64,000 nucleotides of DNA from CAYXAA01 sp964462985 (GCA_964462985.1 CAYXAA010000027.1:1-64000), one strand, 5' to 3'; counted from the stretch's first letter, positions 38,400 through 48,045 are shown. Numbers and translations are program-made. The notes: a model not told the origin generated them from the letters alone.

Positions 38400-39659
38400 T
38401 CATGCGGCCGCGTCGTCGGCGGGCTCGCGGCGGAGATCAGCGAAAAGCTGCAGCAGACGCCCTGCGACCGCGTCGACGGTAGGCGGCTGGCGGATCTGGG
38501 CGGCAAGCCTGCGGTGAAGGTCGACATCGCCGGCGGCACGCTCCATGACGCGGGCCAGATCAGCCGGGTCATTGGGGCGGACGTGGAGGCCGTCGACGCC
38601 GTCCTTGACGGCCTCAGCCATGCCGCCAATGCCGCTTGCGATCACCGGACGGCGGTGCAGCCTGGCTTCGCCGATGACGAGGGGTGCGTTTTCCCACCAG
38701 ACGGAGGGCATGACCACCCAGTCGACCTCACCCATCAGGCGCGGCAGATCCTGCTGCCTGTAGGGGCCAAGACGAACGACGCGGGCCGACGTCTCCTCGA
38801 ACAGACGCTCGATTTCGGCGACGAACTCCTCGCTCTGGAACGGCGAGCCACCGTGGACGCGGAGCTCGAACTCGACTCCGGCCTCGATCAGACGCCGGCA
38901 GGCGCGGAGCAGCACGGCAACGCCCTTCCAGGGGGTCAGGTTGCCGAAATAACCGAACACGTTGCGGCGATCGAGCGGCAGGCGGCGCGGCGGCGCCAGC
39001 TCGCCCTGCGGCCGACCGTTCGGCACCAAGGTGATGTCTCGCGCCGGCAGGCCCCAGCCGACATAGGCCTGGCGCAGGAAGGCGCTGGGGGCGGTGAAAT
39101 GGTCGACGGCGGCAAGGTGAGTCTTGATGAAGCGTTCACGCAGCCGCATGCGGTCCGGCGTGACGTCGGGCAGACATGCGCACAAGCCGCCGGGCTCTGT
39201 GGCGGCGCAGGGCTTGCCGGGAGCTGCCATCATCACCCCGTCGTTGGCGCAGATCGGATAATAGTCGTGCAGCGTCTTGACGATGAGTGCGTCGGGCAGC
39301 ACGCGGCGCACGAGGGTCGGCAGCTCGACGCCGACCAGCAGCAGATGGTGGATGTGAACCACGTCCGGCCGGAAGGTCTCGAGCAGGCTCGTCAGGTCCG
39401 GGACCATGCCATAGAGGTCGATCTGGCTCATGTTGAACCGGTCGAAATGACCGGCCCACAGCAGGACCTCGTCAGGGTCGTTGCCGATCGCCTGGAAGCT
39501 GGTGCCGGGATGGGGCTCGCGGTGCAACCGGTTGGTGGCGCCGAGGAACATCGCCTCGTGCCCGGCGCGGCGATAGGCGTCGAAGAGTTCGTGCGCGACG
39601 GTTTCCGTCCCACCGGGATGCAGGGCGGGATGATTGTGCGCGACCACCAGTATGCGCAT
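38400..39659 (-). CDS. Glycosyltransferase family 4 (GT-B fold), copy B
   Basis: A 419-aa retaining glycosyltransferase paralogous to 34002-35357. Landmarks: MRILVVAHNHPALHPGGTETVAHEL, DVVHIHHLLLVGVEL, DHFTAPSAFLRQAYVGWGLPA, FGYFGNLTPWKGVAVLLRAC and APLVIGEARLHRRPVIASGIGGM. Starts 3 bp after the methyltransferase stop and is followed after 10 bp by the GW-domain gene. It probably adds one sugar of the repeat unit in the cytoplasm; donor and acceptor cannot be told. Confidence 0.88.
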   Translation of the reverse strand: MRILVVAHNHPALHPGGTETVAHELFDAYRRAGHEAMFLGATNRLHREPHPGTSFQAIGNDPDEVLLWAGHFDRFNMSQIDLYGMVPDLTSLLETFRPDVVHIHHLLLVGVELPTLVRRVLPDALIVKTLHDYYPICANDGVMMAAPGKPCAATEPGGLCACLPDVTPDRMRLRERFIKTHLAAVDHFTAPSAFLRQAYVGWGLPARDITLVPNGRPQGELAPPRRLPLDRRNVFGYFGNLTPWKGVAVLLRACRRLIEAGVEFELRVHGGSPFQSEEFVAEIERLFEETSARVVRLGPYRQQDLPRLMGEVDWVVMPSVWWENAPLVIGEARLHRRPVIASGIGGMAEAVKDGVDGLHVRPNDPADLARVMERAAGDVDLHRRLAAQIRQPPTVDAVAGRLLQLFADLRREPADDAAA

Positions 39660-39662
39660 GCC

Positions 39663-40505
39663 TCAAGCCTCCCGCGCCGGCTTGGTGGCGACGATGAAAT
39701 CCTGATAGTGCGCCGCAGGCTTGCCGCCGCGCCAGTGTCCCAACCGCTTCTGCGTCACGGACAGGCCCGCAGCCTCCAGGCGGCCGTCGAGGAAGAGGTC
39801 GTCGAAGGCGACGGCTCCCAATGGCGCGTCGGGATCGGCGAACCAGGCCGGACCGTTGCCATAACGCTCGAAGCCGAGCCGCGGATCGCGACCGCTGCGC
39901 TCGGGCGTGAACTCCGCATCGATCACGAAAGCCGACAGAAACAGCCGGCCGCCCGGTGCGAGCAATCGTCCGATCTCCTCGAAATACGGACCGATCTCCT
40001 CGGGCGGCAGGTGGGTGACGACCGACGTCATGATGACGAAATCGAAGGATTCGTCGGCGTAGGGCAGCCGGACTTCGTGCCCCGCCAGGCAACCGTTCGG
40101 GTTGTAGAGCGGATGGGCGATGTCGAGATGCACGAAACGGAAATTGGGATAGACCGGGGTCACCGTCCGCAGGCACCAGTCGATCCCGGCCGCAACCGGA
40201 TCGATCCCTTCGTAGCGGCCCCTGTCCGGATCAAGGTACTGCGTAAGCGGCAAGGCCATGCGGCCGATGCCACAGCCGATGTCGAGCACCCGCTCACTCT
40301 GAGTGAGACGGCCGAGCTCAATGAAATGACGCAGGAACTCGAGGCCGATTGCACGGAAGTCCCCATCGCCGACAAATATCGACTCGTTCGACGGGGCCGG
40401 CAGGAACCGGTTGCGCCGGATCGCCTCCAGCAGGGCCTCGAGACGCTCGCCGGAGGGCGGCGGATCATAGGGGACCGCGTCGGTCAGGGCCGCCAGGGTG
40501 TTCAT
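39663..40505 (-). CDS. Class I SAM-dependent methyltransferase
   Basis: A 280-aa methyltransferase with motif I VLDIGCGIGRMALPL (about 72-86), YEGIDPVAAGIDWC (motif II), LPYADESFDFVIMTSVVTHLPPEEIG (motif IV region) and LLAPGGRLFLSAFV. Overlaps the large GT2 stop by 4 bp (ATGA) and precedes GT4 copy B by 3 bp, so it is tightly coupled to glycan synthesis. A sugar O-methylation or chain-terminating role is plausible. Confidence 0.87.
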   Translation of the reverse strand: MNTLAALTDAVPYDPPPSGERLEALLEAIRRNRFLPAPSNESIFVGDGDFRAIGLEFLRHFIELGRLTQSERVLDIGCGIGRMALPLTQYLDPDRGRYEGIDPVAAGIDWCLRTVTPVYPNFRFVHLDIAHPLYNPNGCLAGHEVRLPYADESFDFVIMTSVVTHLPPEEIGPYFEEIGRLLAPGGRLFLSAFVIDAEFTPERSGRDPRLGFERYGNGPAWFADPDAPLGAVAFDDLFLDGRLEAAGLSVTQKRLGHWRGGKPAAHYQDFIVATKPAREA

Positions 40506-42712
40506 GCCGCTTCCCTCTCACTCGCAGACGAGTCGCTGCCGGTCGCGAGCGCGGCAATGGTCTGCTGCCAGCGCTGCTGATGGAGCCAGCGGTTGTATTG
40601 CGAGGCCACCCCACGCACGTAGTCGGCGCTGGCGCGGATCGAACGCCGCTCCAGATGGTAGAGCTCGGCCTCGGGAACATAATGAATGCTGTAGCCGCGG
40701 GCCCGGATCTTGAGGCAGAGGTCGCTGTCCTCGTAGTCGCCGATGACATAGTCGGTCGTAAAGCCGCCCACGGCGGTGAACAGCCGGGAGGTGAGCACCA
40801 AGCAGGCACCGGTGACCGCCGGAACCTCGCGGCCGACCTGCGCCGGAGCGAAGTCACGCGGCAACCCCTTGAAATAGTGGTGGTTAAGCCAGCGGCCCTT
40901 GTGATCCTCAATGAAGTAAAGCCCGGCGTGCTGGATCGAATGGTCCTCATAGAGCAGCTTGGCGCCGACGGCGCCGACGCGCCGGGAGTCGAGGCGCGCC
41001 GCCAGCATGCCGAGCCATCCGGGCGCTCTTGGAATGACGTCGGAGTTGAGCATTGCCAGCACCGCGCCGCGGGCAAGGTCCGCCCCGGCGTTGCAGGCCA
41101 GGGCATAGCCGGCGTTTCGCGGCATGACGGCAAGCGTCACCGGGAGGCCATGCAGGAGGTGGAGACCGCGCAACAGGTGCTCGACTTCCTCGGCCTGTTC
41201 GGGCGAGTCGAGGACGTAGATCACCTCTGCCTCCGAGACGATCTGTCGGTCGATGGCGAAGGCGGCATATTGCGCCTTGAGATACTCCATCACCCGATAG
41301 AGCGGCACGATGATGGACACCGCAGGGCGCTCGGGCCGGGTGCCGATCGTGACCACCTCAGGTGCGCCCACCGCCTCGCGCATCCGCTCCTGAATATCGG
41401 CAAGGGCCGGCGCGATGCATTCAGCAAGGATGGTATCGGTCACCTGCTGCGGCGGCAGGGCGGTCAAGGCCCGGGTACGGATCTCGCCGATGTCGTTCGG
41501 CTGTGGCGGCGGCACCAGAAGCGGCTGTCCACCCGACGCAAGGCGGAGGGTGAAACGCGGCTGCAGCAGGAGTTCGCCGAGCCCGGCCGAGTCGGAGAAG
41601 GCGAGGAAGCCCTGTGGCGATGGTCCGGTGCGGCCCTCCTCCTTGCGCCCGCTGAAACGGTGCAGCGCGAGCGGATGCGCGGCGCCGGAAGGGTCGAGGA
41701 GGTCGAGGCCCTCGATCATGCCGAGCTGGTCGAGCGAGCGGCCGGCAACGAGGACACCACTTCTTCCGGCGAGCGCGAGGTCGACGGCCGCCGACGGAAG
41801 CCCGGATTCGCCGCTAAGCCCCCGCGGAGCCAGCGGCTCGGACAGCTGCAGCTCCAGGACGGCGGCACGGGCGGCCGGTGACCGGGCGCCAAGGCTGGTG
41901 ACGACATGGTCGCGGAGCGCACCGTCCTTGCGCGGTCGCGCTTTCCACCATTCGGCAAGGGAACGGCCGGCATCAGCGAGCTCCAACTGGCGCACGGCAA
42001 CACCCCAGGGTCCGGACAGGACAAGATATCCGTCGCTCGGCAACCGCTCCAGGTCCGCAGCTATGACCAGGGTGTGTCTTCCGTCGCCCCTTGTTTCGCA
42101 GCGATAGGCGTCACCCTGCAGCCGCACGAGGCCGAGCGGACCGACCAGGTGCATGCCGGACACCGTTCCGCCACCGGCGGCGAGCCGCATCTCGAAGAGC
42201 CGTGTCATGCCGACGGAAGCGACGGCCGCTGCGGGGGGCGGGCTGGCGTTCAGCTCCTTGAGGAATGCGTAGAGAAACGCGACGTAGGCCCTGCTGCGCG
42301 CCAACTTGAAGATGCCGGGCCAGGCGTTGAGCAGCGCCGTGATCAGGGAAACGCGCGCCGGGCGCGACAGTCCGTCGAGAACGCCGGCGAGCCCCGCCGG
42401 TGCAAGGGGCTGAAGTTCGGCCGAAGCCTCCACATCGGCCTCGACCGCGATGGCCCCGGCTGAAACCCGAAACGCGATCGCCTCTTCGCCCGACCGACGA
42501 AAGGCCCAGAGGATCCGCGTGCCGCCCGCTTCCAGGTTGAGGCGCAGACTGGCCAAGGGCGACGGTGTCGCGCCATCGGCAGTGCGCAGTTGCGGCGCCG
42601 ACCACACGCGGTTCGGCAGGTCCCAAATGACAAGGCCGACGTCTCCGGCCAGCCGGTAGACACGCGGCGTTGCGAAAACCTCTGCAGAAACGGGGGATGG
42701 AGCGTCTAGCAT
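40502..42712 (-). CDS. Large glycosyltransferase with C-terminal GT2 domain
   Basis: A 736-aa protein. The N-terminal ~450 residues are beta-rich domains of unknown role; the C-terminal GT2 (GT-A) domain starts at VSIIVPLYRVMEYL (466). It keeps the metal site NSD (556-558, MLNSDVIPRAPGWL), VTGACLVLTSRLFTAVGGF and the catalytic acid motif GDYEDSDLCLKIR (ED at 661-662). So this copy looks active, unlike its paralogue at 35354-37567. It begins 89 bp after the first RTX gene and overlaps the methyltransferase start by 4 bp. Confidence 0.87.
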   Translation of the reverse strand: MLDAPSPVSAEVFATPRVYRLAGDVGLVIWDLPNRVWSAPQLRTADGATPSPLASLRLNLEAGGTRILWAFRRSGEEAIAFRVSAGAIAVEADVEASAELQPLAPAGLAGVLDGLSRPARVSLITALLNAWPGIFKLARSRAYVAFLYAFLKELNASPPPAAAVASVGMTRLFEMRLAAGGGTVSGMHLVGPLGLVRLQGDAYRCETRGDGRHTLVIAADLERLPSDGYLVLSGPWGVAVRQLELADAGRSLAEWWKARPRKDGALRDHVVTSLGARSPAARAAVLELQLSEPLAPRGLSGESGLPSAAVDLALAGRSGVLVAGRSLDQLGMIEGLDLLDPSGAAHPLALHRFSGRKEEGRTGPSPQGFLAFSDSAGLGELLLQPRFTLRLASGGQPLLVPPPQPNDIGEIRTRALTALPPQQVTDTILAECIAPALADIQERMREAVGAPEVVTIGTRPERPAVSIIVPLYRVMEYLKAQYAAFAIDRQIVSEAEVIYVLDSPEQAEEVEHLLRGLHLLHGLPVTLAVMPRNAGYALACNAGADLARGAVLAMLNSDVIPRAPGWLGMLAARLDSRRVGAVGAKLLYEDHSIQHAGLYFIEDHKGRWLNHHYFKGLPRDFAPAQVGREVPAVTGACLVLTSRLFTAVGGFTTDYVIGDYEDSDLCLKIRARGYSIHYVPEAELYHLERRSIRASADYVRGVASQYNRWLHQQRWQQTIAALATGSDSSASEREAA

Positions 42713-42801
42713 CGGAGCACGTCAGCGTGAGAACGGAGATGGCGACAAAATGCGCGAAGGGCGTGCGGGCCCACCGCCAAGGGCGGGCCCGGCACCGCTC
42801 A

Positions 42802-43407
42802 TTACGACACGACGAAGTAGCCGTCCGGGTTATCCTGGACGTCGTTCACGTCGGTGTTGGCGAGGGTGAGCGTGTCACCATTGCCCAGGTCGATCACGGT
42901 GTTCGAGCCAACCTGCGATGCACGGGCAGCGATGTCAGCCGTCGATTCGATGCCCGTTTCGTTGATGTTGGCGGAGATCTGAACCAGATCCTCACCCGCG
43001 GTGAAATCGAGAATGACGTCGTTGCCGCCACCACCGGTAAAGGTGAAGACGTCATGACCCTCGCCGCCGATGAGCACGTCGTTGCCCGCACCGCCTTCGA
43101 GGACGTCGTTACCATCACCACCGTTGAGGATGTCATTCCCCTCTCCGCCGGACAGGTAGTCTTCGCCGTGATCGCCGAACAGGATGTCGTTGCCGGCGTC
43201 GCCGAAGACGGCATCATCATCAGCGCCGCCCATCAGCAGATCATCGCCCTGCCCGCCGGACAGAAAGTCTCCGCCGTTGCCGCCGAAGACGAAATCGTCA
43301 CCATCCTGGCCGAACAGAAGATCGTTGCCACCTAGCCCGAAAATGAAGTCGCTGCCTTCCGTCCCGACGAGGACGTCCGTGAATGCCCCGCCTTCCAAAG
43401 TGGCCAT
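42802..43407 (-). CDS. RTX calcium-binding repeat protein 1
   Basis: A 201-aa acidic protein almost wholly made of GGxGxDxUx nonapeptides (FGLGGNDLLFGQDGDDFVFGG ... LSGGEGNDILNGGDGNDVLEG, about residues 20-120), which fold as a Ca2+-filled beta-roll. The C-terminal ~80 residues (GNDVILDFTAGEDLVQI to DVQDNPDGYFVVS) are the likely T1SS signal region. No Sec signal. It shares the C-terminal DVNDVQDNPDGYF with the second RTX protein, and both lie downstream of a T1SS. In Sinorhizobium an RTX-like secreted protein (ExpE1/WgeA) accompanies galactoglucan synthesis; the comparison is by context. Confidence 0.88.
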   Translation of the reverse strand: MATLEGGAFTDVLVGTEGSDFIFGLGGNDLLFGQDGDDFVFGGNGGDFLSGGQGDDLLMGGADDDAVFGDAGNDILFGDHGEDYLSGGEGNDILNGGDGNDVLEGGAGNDVLIGGEGHDVFTFTGGGGNDVILDFTAGEDLVQISANINETGIESTADIAARASQVGSNTVIDLGNGDTLTLANTDVNDVQDNPDGYFVVS

Positions 43408-43817
43408 GAGAAGCTCCTACTTGTTCTAAACGTGAGTTCCGCGCCCAGGCAGGCACGCAGGTGAAGTTACGCTGCATATCGCAACGCACCATAAATGATA
43501 CAGGCGAACGTGACGTTTTGAATGGGCAAAAAATGATCATTACAAGGCAATAAGTCGGCAACTTCCCGTATATCTCCAAATATACCGAAGAACTATCGGA
43601 TTTATTCGAAACTCAATTCAGACGATTCAGATCAAAATTCGAAATAATATTGTGCGACGCGGAATCTATTACTGCGGGCTTTGCGGAAACGAGATTCAGG
43701 TTCCTGCCTTATCGGTAACGCCCTCATCGGCCCCGGAGGGGGTCCAAGCGAAACCCCGATGAAGGTACGCCCACCCCGGGCAGCCGCCGATCCACCCTGC
43801 GGTCCTGCCGGCTCCTG
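43408..43817. promoter_or_regulatory. AT-rich upstream region of RTX gene 1
   Basis: A 410-bp gap with no gene. Its part near 43446-43625 resembles the upstream region of RTX gene 2: a shared 13-mer CAGGCAGGCACGC (43446), CAATAAGTCGGCAACT (43548, 141 bp upstream of the gene) and TTCGAAACTCAATTCA (43605-43620). A further TTCGAA is at 43638. Probable promoter and regulator-binding region that was duplicated together with the gene. Confidence 0.6.
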
Positions 43818-44420
43818 CTAGGCCACGGTGAAATAGCCGTCGGGGTTGTCCTGGACATCGTTCACGTCGACATTGCCAAGCGTGATGGTATCGCCCCGGC
43901 CGAGGTCAATGACGGTGCTGCTCCCGAACTGCGACGCACGGGCGGCGATCTCTGCGGCGGTCTCGATGCCGGTCTCATTCAGGTTGGCCGGGATCTGCAC
44001 CAGATCCTCCCCTGCGGTGAAGTCCAGGATGACGTCGCGGCCGCCGCCGTTGAAGACGAAGACATCGTTGCCGTCGCCGCCGATCATGACATCGTGCCCC
44101 TCACCGCCGTCGAGCACGTCATTGCCCTCGCCGCCCAGCAGGAGGTCGTGCCCCTTTCCTCCGGAGAGAAAGTCGTCGCCGTCCTCCCCGAGAAGCAGGT
44201 CGTGGCCCTCGTCACCGAAAAGCGCGTCGTCGCCGTCGCCCCCAAAAAGAAAGTCGTGAGAGCGGCCGCCGGACTGGACGTCGTCGCCGTCACCGCCGAA
44301 CAGGAAGTCCACGCCTCCCTCACCGAACAGGACGTCGCCTCCATCGCGCCCGAATATGACGTCGGTGGACTTCGTTCCAATGAGGACGTCCGCGGACGCC
44401 CCACCCTTCAAAATGGCCAT
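43818..44420 (-). CDS. RTX calcium-binding repeat protein 2
   Basis: A 200-aa paralogue of RTX protein 1, with GGxGxD repeats across about residues 20-115 (FGRDGGDVLFGEGG, FLFGGDGDDVQSGG, LLGGEGNDVLDGGEGHDVMIGG) and the same C-terminal module (DVILDFTAGEDLVQIPANLNETGIE, then DVNDVQDNPDGYFTVA). The ATG at 44420 with GGGAGC upstream gives the same start MA(I/T)L(K/E)GGA as the paralogue. Lies between the HlyD-type adaptor and RTX gene 1; secretion by the adjacent T1SS is expected. Confidence 0.88.
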   Translation of the reverse strand: MAILKGGASADVLIGTKSTDVIFGRDGGDVLFGEGGVDFLFGGDGDDVQSGGRSHDFLFGGDGDDALFGDEGHDLLLGEDGDDFLSGGKGHDLLLGGEGNDVLDGGEGHDVMIGGDGNDVFVFNGGGRDVILDFTAGEDLVQIPANLNETGIETAAEIAARASQFGSSTVIDLGRGDTITLGNVDVNDVQDNPDGYFTVA

Positions 44421-44693
44421 CGAACAGCTCCCTACTCCGTCCAAAGACGCGGATTTGATGTCAGGCAGGCACGCGAGAGATCGCGCGCATGACGCGTTGC
44501 ATCAAGATCATAGGAGCGAATTTGACATCCAAGATGAACAAATCATGGTCATTGAAAGACAATAAGCTGGCAACTCTGCATCAGACAGAAGCCGCAAAAA
44601 TGTAAATCGCAATTATAGAAGCTATATTCGAATGTTTTACTTCGAAACTCGAATCAGCTTTGCGCGACGCGGCCTTGTCGCGCCGCACAAATC
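44421..44693. promoter_or_regulatory. Upstream region of RTX gene 2, similar to that of RTX gene 1
   Basis: A 273-bp AT-rich region. CAGGCAGGCACGC at 44462, CAATAAGCTGGCAACT at 44560 (140 bp upstream of the gene, against 141 bp in the paralogue), TTCGAA at 44627 and TTCGAAACTCGAATCA at 44641-44656. The conserved spacing argues that these are functional promoter elements. Confidence 0.6.
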
Positions 44694-46088
44694 TCAATCT
44701 TCCCGGAACGCATGCGTGAAGCTTTCGGTGATCGGCTCAAGCAGGTAATCGATCGCCTTGCGCGGGCGGCGCAGGATCAGAAGCTCGGCCGGCATGCCGG
44801 GATAAAGGACGATCTCCGGCCTTTGGGCGAGAGCCTCAGGGTCCACCTCCGCGCGCACGAGATAATACGCGTCCTGGGTCTGCGGATTGACGGTCTGGTC
44901 TGCGTCGACGAGGGTGACCTTGCCGGGAACAGGCCGGGTCGAGCGGTAGTCGTAGGCCGTCAACCGGACCTGGGTTTCGGACCCGACGCGCACGGCATCG
45001 ATGTCGCGAAGGTTCATCCGCGCCTCGACGAGCATCTTGTTCTCCCGAGGTACGATGTCCATGATCGGCCGGCCAGGCTCGATAGCCGAACCTGGTGTCC
45101 GGGTCTGAATGGCGATGACCACGCCGTCCTGGGGCGAGACCACCTCGAGGCGCTGCAGCACGTCCCGCGCGGCCACGATGCGCTCGTTGGTCTCGTTGAG
45201 ATCGAGCCGCGCCTGCAGAATCTCCCCGGCGATCTCGCTCTGCCATTCCTCTTCGGTCGACAGGATCGCCATCTCGGCCGCCTGCCGCGCCTGCTCGGCC
45301 CGCGCCCGCTCGGCGAAGTATTCGCCGCTGTCGCCGGTGACCTCGCTGAGTTCGAGTTCGACCTCGGCGAGCGTTGCCTTCGAGGCGTAGCCCTTTTCAT
45401 GCAGGCCGCGCAGCGCATCGACCCGATCCTGAAGCAGCACCTTGCGCTGTGCGCCCGCGTCGATTTGGGCGGTCAGAGCCTTGATCTGCTCGGAGTACTG
45501 TTCGACCTCCTTCTTCTGATAGGCGATCCTGCCCTCGTAGACAGCGCGCCGCTTGGCGAACAGCCGCTGTTCGGCCGCGATCACGTCGGCCGCGATCGGT
45601 GACGGCGACTCCGTCAGCTCTGCGGGGAACGTGATCTCGTCTGCCAGAGCCTGCTCCGCCTGCAGCCGGGCAATCTTGCCCAACAAACCGATGCGCCTGC
45701 CGATCAACTGCTCCAGCTCGGCGCGTGCACGGGTGTTGTCGAGCTCCAGCAGCGGCTGCCCCTTCTTGACCAGGTCGCCTTCCCTGACCAGAAGCCGCTT
45801 CAGAATGCCGCCTTCGAGATGACTGACGGTTTTGCGCTGGCTGTCGACAATGACATTGCCGGTGGCGATGGCCGCGCTGTCGAGGCTGGCGGTGAAGCCC
45901 CAGGTCAGAAAGCCGCCGAAGCCGACGGCGATCGCAACGAAGGTTGCGATCAGCGGCGCACGAAGCGACTGCTTTTCCTCGTCCGGGTCCTTGTCCTCGA
46001 CAACGTACCAGAGAGTGTCCTTCGAGTGCTCGCCACGCTCCGCCGTTATCACGGCGGGCCGGCGGCTGAACGAGGCAATGTCGGTCAT
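44694..46088 (-). CDS. HlyD-family type I secretion periplasmic adaptor
   Basis: A 464-aa membrane-fusion protein. A cytoplasmic N-terminus is followed by TM (about 45-68, LIATFVAIAVGFGGFLTWGF), a lipoyl half-motif (VIVDSQRKTVSHLEGGILKRLLVREGDLVKKGQPLLELDN), a long coiled coil (about 110-300) and the second half (VVSPQDGVVIAIQTRTPGSAIEPGRPIMDIVP). It bridges the inner-membrane ATPase to an outer-membrane TolC-like channel, which is not in the window. Overlaps the ATPase gene by 4 bp. Comparable to ExpD2/WgdB or PrtE. Confidence 0.92.
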   Translation of the reverse strand: MTDIASFSRRPAVITAERGEHSKDTLWYVVEDKDPDEEKQSLRAPLIATFVAIAVGFGGFLTWGFTASLDSAAIATGNVIVDSQRKTVSHLEGGILKRLLVREGDLVKKGQPLLELDNTRARAELEQLIGRRIGLLGKIARLQAEQALADEITFPAELTESPSPIAADVIAAEQRLFAKRRAVYEGRIAYQKKEVEQYSEQIKALTAQIDAGAQRKVLLQDRVDALRGLHEKGYASKATLAEVELELSEVTGDSGEYFAERARAEQARQAAEMAILSTEEEWQSEIAGEILQARLDLNETNERIVAARDVLQRLEVVSPQDGVVIAIQTRTPGSAIEPGRPIMDIVPRENKMLVEARMNLRDIDAVRVGSETQVRLTAYDYRSTRPVPGKVTLVDADQTVNPQTQDAYYLVRAEVDPEALAQRPEIVLYPGMPAELLILRRPRKAIDYLLEPITESFTHAFRED

Positions 46089-47821
46089 GCAACCTCTCCT
46101 GAGGTCGTCCTGGGCTTGGCCAGCGGACGGGGCGTAATCGAAGCGACAACGTCGGTCCGCTCGCCGAACTGGCTGATGCGGCCATCCTTCAGCACCAGAA
46201 TCTTGTCCACCGCCTCCATGATGGAGGGCCGGTGGGCAATCACGACGACGATGGCTCCGTCGGCACGGGCCGAGGCGATCGCCTGCATGAGCGCCGCCTC
46301 GCCTTCGGCATCGAGGTTGGCGTTGGGCTCGTCGAGCACCAGCAGGCGCGGCCGGCCGAATAGTGCACGGGCCAGGGCAATACGCTGCTTCTGACCGCCC
46401 GAAAGCGTGTAGCGGCCATCGCCGACCGGAGTGTCGTAGCCGAGCGGCAGGCGACCGATCATCTCATGAACGCCGGCGGCGCGCGCGGCCTCGATCACCA
46501 TGCGTGGATCGGCATCATACATGCGCGAGATATTCTCACGCACCGTGCCGTCGAGCAGCGACACCGACTGGGGCAGGTAGCCGACCATGGCGCCAAACGA
46601 GGAGCGTTCCCAGAGATAGACGTTGTGACCGTCGAGGAAGATGCCGCCAGACGTCGGCTGCAGCGTGCCGACGATGAGGCGCGCGAGCGTCGACTTGCCC
46701 GCGGCCGAGGGGCCGACCACGCCGAGCACCTCACCGGGCTCGATTGCAAAGGACAAGCCCTTGAGCACCGGCACCTGGACGCCGGGAGGCGCGTAGACCA
46801 GGCCCTCGACCTCGAGCGTGCCTTGACACGGCGGCGTCGGCACGACCTGTCGGGTCGAGCTGTGGTTCTCCAGCACCTCCCGAATGCGGCGCCAGGCGGC
46901 CAGTGCGAACACCCACTGCCGCCAGTTCTCCGTCATGTTGTCGAAGGGCATCAGCAGCCGGCTCGTCATGATGCTGGCGGCGATCATTGTGCCGGCGGTG
47001 ACCTCGCCCCGAATCACCAGAACGGCACCAAGCGCAAGGACCGCGACCTGCATGCCGAATCGCAGCGAACGCGTCACCGCGTGAATCGCCTTGCCGCGCA
47101 GATTGCCCTGCTTGAGCAGGCCGCTGGTGTGGACCTGATTGAGGCGCCAGCGCCTGGCCAGTGCCGGCAGGATGCCCATTGCCTCGATCGCTTCGGCATG
47201 CCTGAGGGTGGCGCCAATCGTCGCCACGTTCCGGATGTTGGCGGCATTGGCTTCCTTGAGAAGCGGCCGCGTCGTCAGATCGGACAACAGGTTGAGCCCG
47301 CAGAGAATCGCCACGGAGATCAGAGCGCTCACCCCGTAGTACGGATGGAGCAGGAACAGGACGACGAAGAAGATCGGCGACCACAGGGCCTCCAGCGGCG
47401 CGCCGATGGCTGAGCCGGTGACGAAGCTCCGAAGGTCATTGAGGTCGCGTAGCGTTTCGGAGGCCAGCGTGCCCCCCTTCTCGAGGGATGAGCGGACGCC
47501 GGCCTCGAGCGCCGGCAGATTGAGCCGCGCCGCAAGGGCCGTACCCATCGTCTGGAAGGTCAGGCCCCGGATGAATTCGAGCACGCCATAGAGCGTCAGA
47601 GCGCCGGCGGCGATGATGACCAGCATCGTCAAGGTGTCGATGCTCTGGCTGCTCAGCACCCGGTCGTGCACCTGCAGCATGAACAGCGGACCGGTCATCT
47701 GCAGGATGGTGATGAAGGCGCTTATGAAGCCGGCACACAGAACGCCGGCAATAAAGGTCCGCCGGGCGGCGACCACGAGCGCGACCGCGCCGTCCGGCCT
47801 CCTCGCTCGAGCCTTCTTCAT
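46085..47821 (-). CDS. Type I secretion ABC permease/ATPase (PrtD-like)
   Basis: A 578-aa fused exporter. The N-terminal six-TM domain (RRTFIAGVLCAGFISAFITILQMTGPLFMLQVHDRVL) is followed by an ATPase domain: Walker A GPSAAGKSTLARL, signature TLSGGQKQRIALARALFG, Walker B LLVLDEPNANLD and the H-loop VVVIAHRPSIMEAVD. There is no C39 peptidase domain, as is usual for RTX exporters of the PrtD group. It should secrete the two RTX proteins encoded downstream. It diverges from the MarR-type regulator across a 264-bp AT-rich region. Comparable to ExpD1/WgdA. Confidence 0.92.
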   Translation of the reverse strand: MKKARARRPDGAVALVVAARRTFIAGVLCAGFISAFITILQMTGPLFMLQVHDRVLSSQSIDTLTMLVIIAAGALTLYGVLEFIRGLTFQTMGTALAARLNLPALEAGVRSSLEKGGTLASETLRDLNDLRSFVTGSAIGAPLEALWSPIFFVVLFLLHPYYGVSALISVAILCGLNLLSDLTTRPLLKEANAANIRNVATIGATLRHAEAIEAMGILPALARRWRLNQVHTSGLLKQGNLRGKAIHAVTRSLRFGMQVAVLALGAVLVIRGEVTAGTMIAASIMTSRLLMPFDNMTENWRQWVFALAAWRRIREVLENHSSTRQVVPTPPCQGTLEVEGLVYAPPGVQVPVLKGLSFAIEPGEVLGVVGPSAAGKSTLARLIVGTLQPTSGGIFLDGHNVYLWERSSFGAMVGYLPQSVSLLDGTVRENISRMYDADPRMVIEAARAAGVHEMIGRLPLGYDTPVGDGRYTLSGGQKQRIALARALFGRPRLLVLDEPNANLDAEGEAALMQAIASARADGAIVVVIAHRPSIMEAVDKILVLKDGRISQFGERTDVVASITPRPLAKPRTTSGEVA

Positions 47822-48045
47822 CGATTACCCCGTCCCGCACCGTGCGCCGTATTGGTGCATACCATCGAAACGCCCATAAATAGACACAGATTTTTCATAT
47901 ATAAGTCACGCATCCAACGAGACTGTAGACCTCAATATTGGCTATCAAGATTGTGTCGAACCAATGGAACGAGACGATTTTGACTCCTCAATTTTTCCGA
48001 CATTCTATTTTAAGCCAGATCGGGAGGAATAAAATGCGAAATTGC

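Noticed and set aside
38283..40580. Long plus-strand open frame opposite the GT4/methyltransferase genes
   Set aside because: Antisense to two well-supported enzymes; no motifs and no ribosome site.
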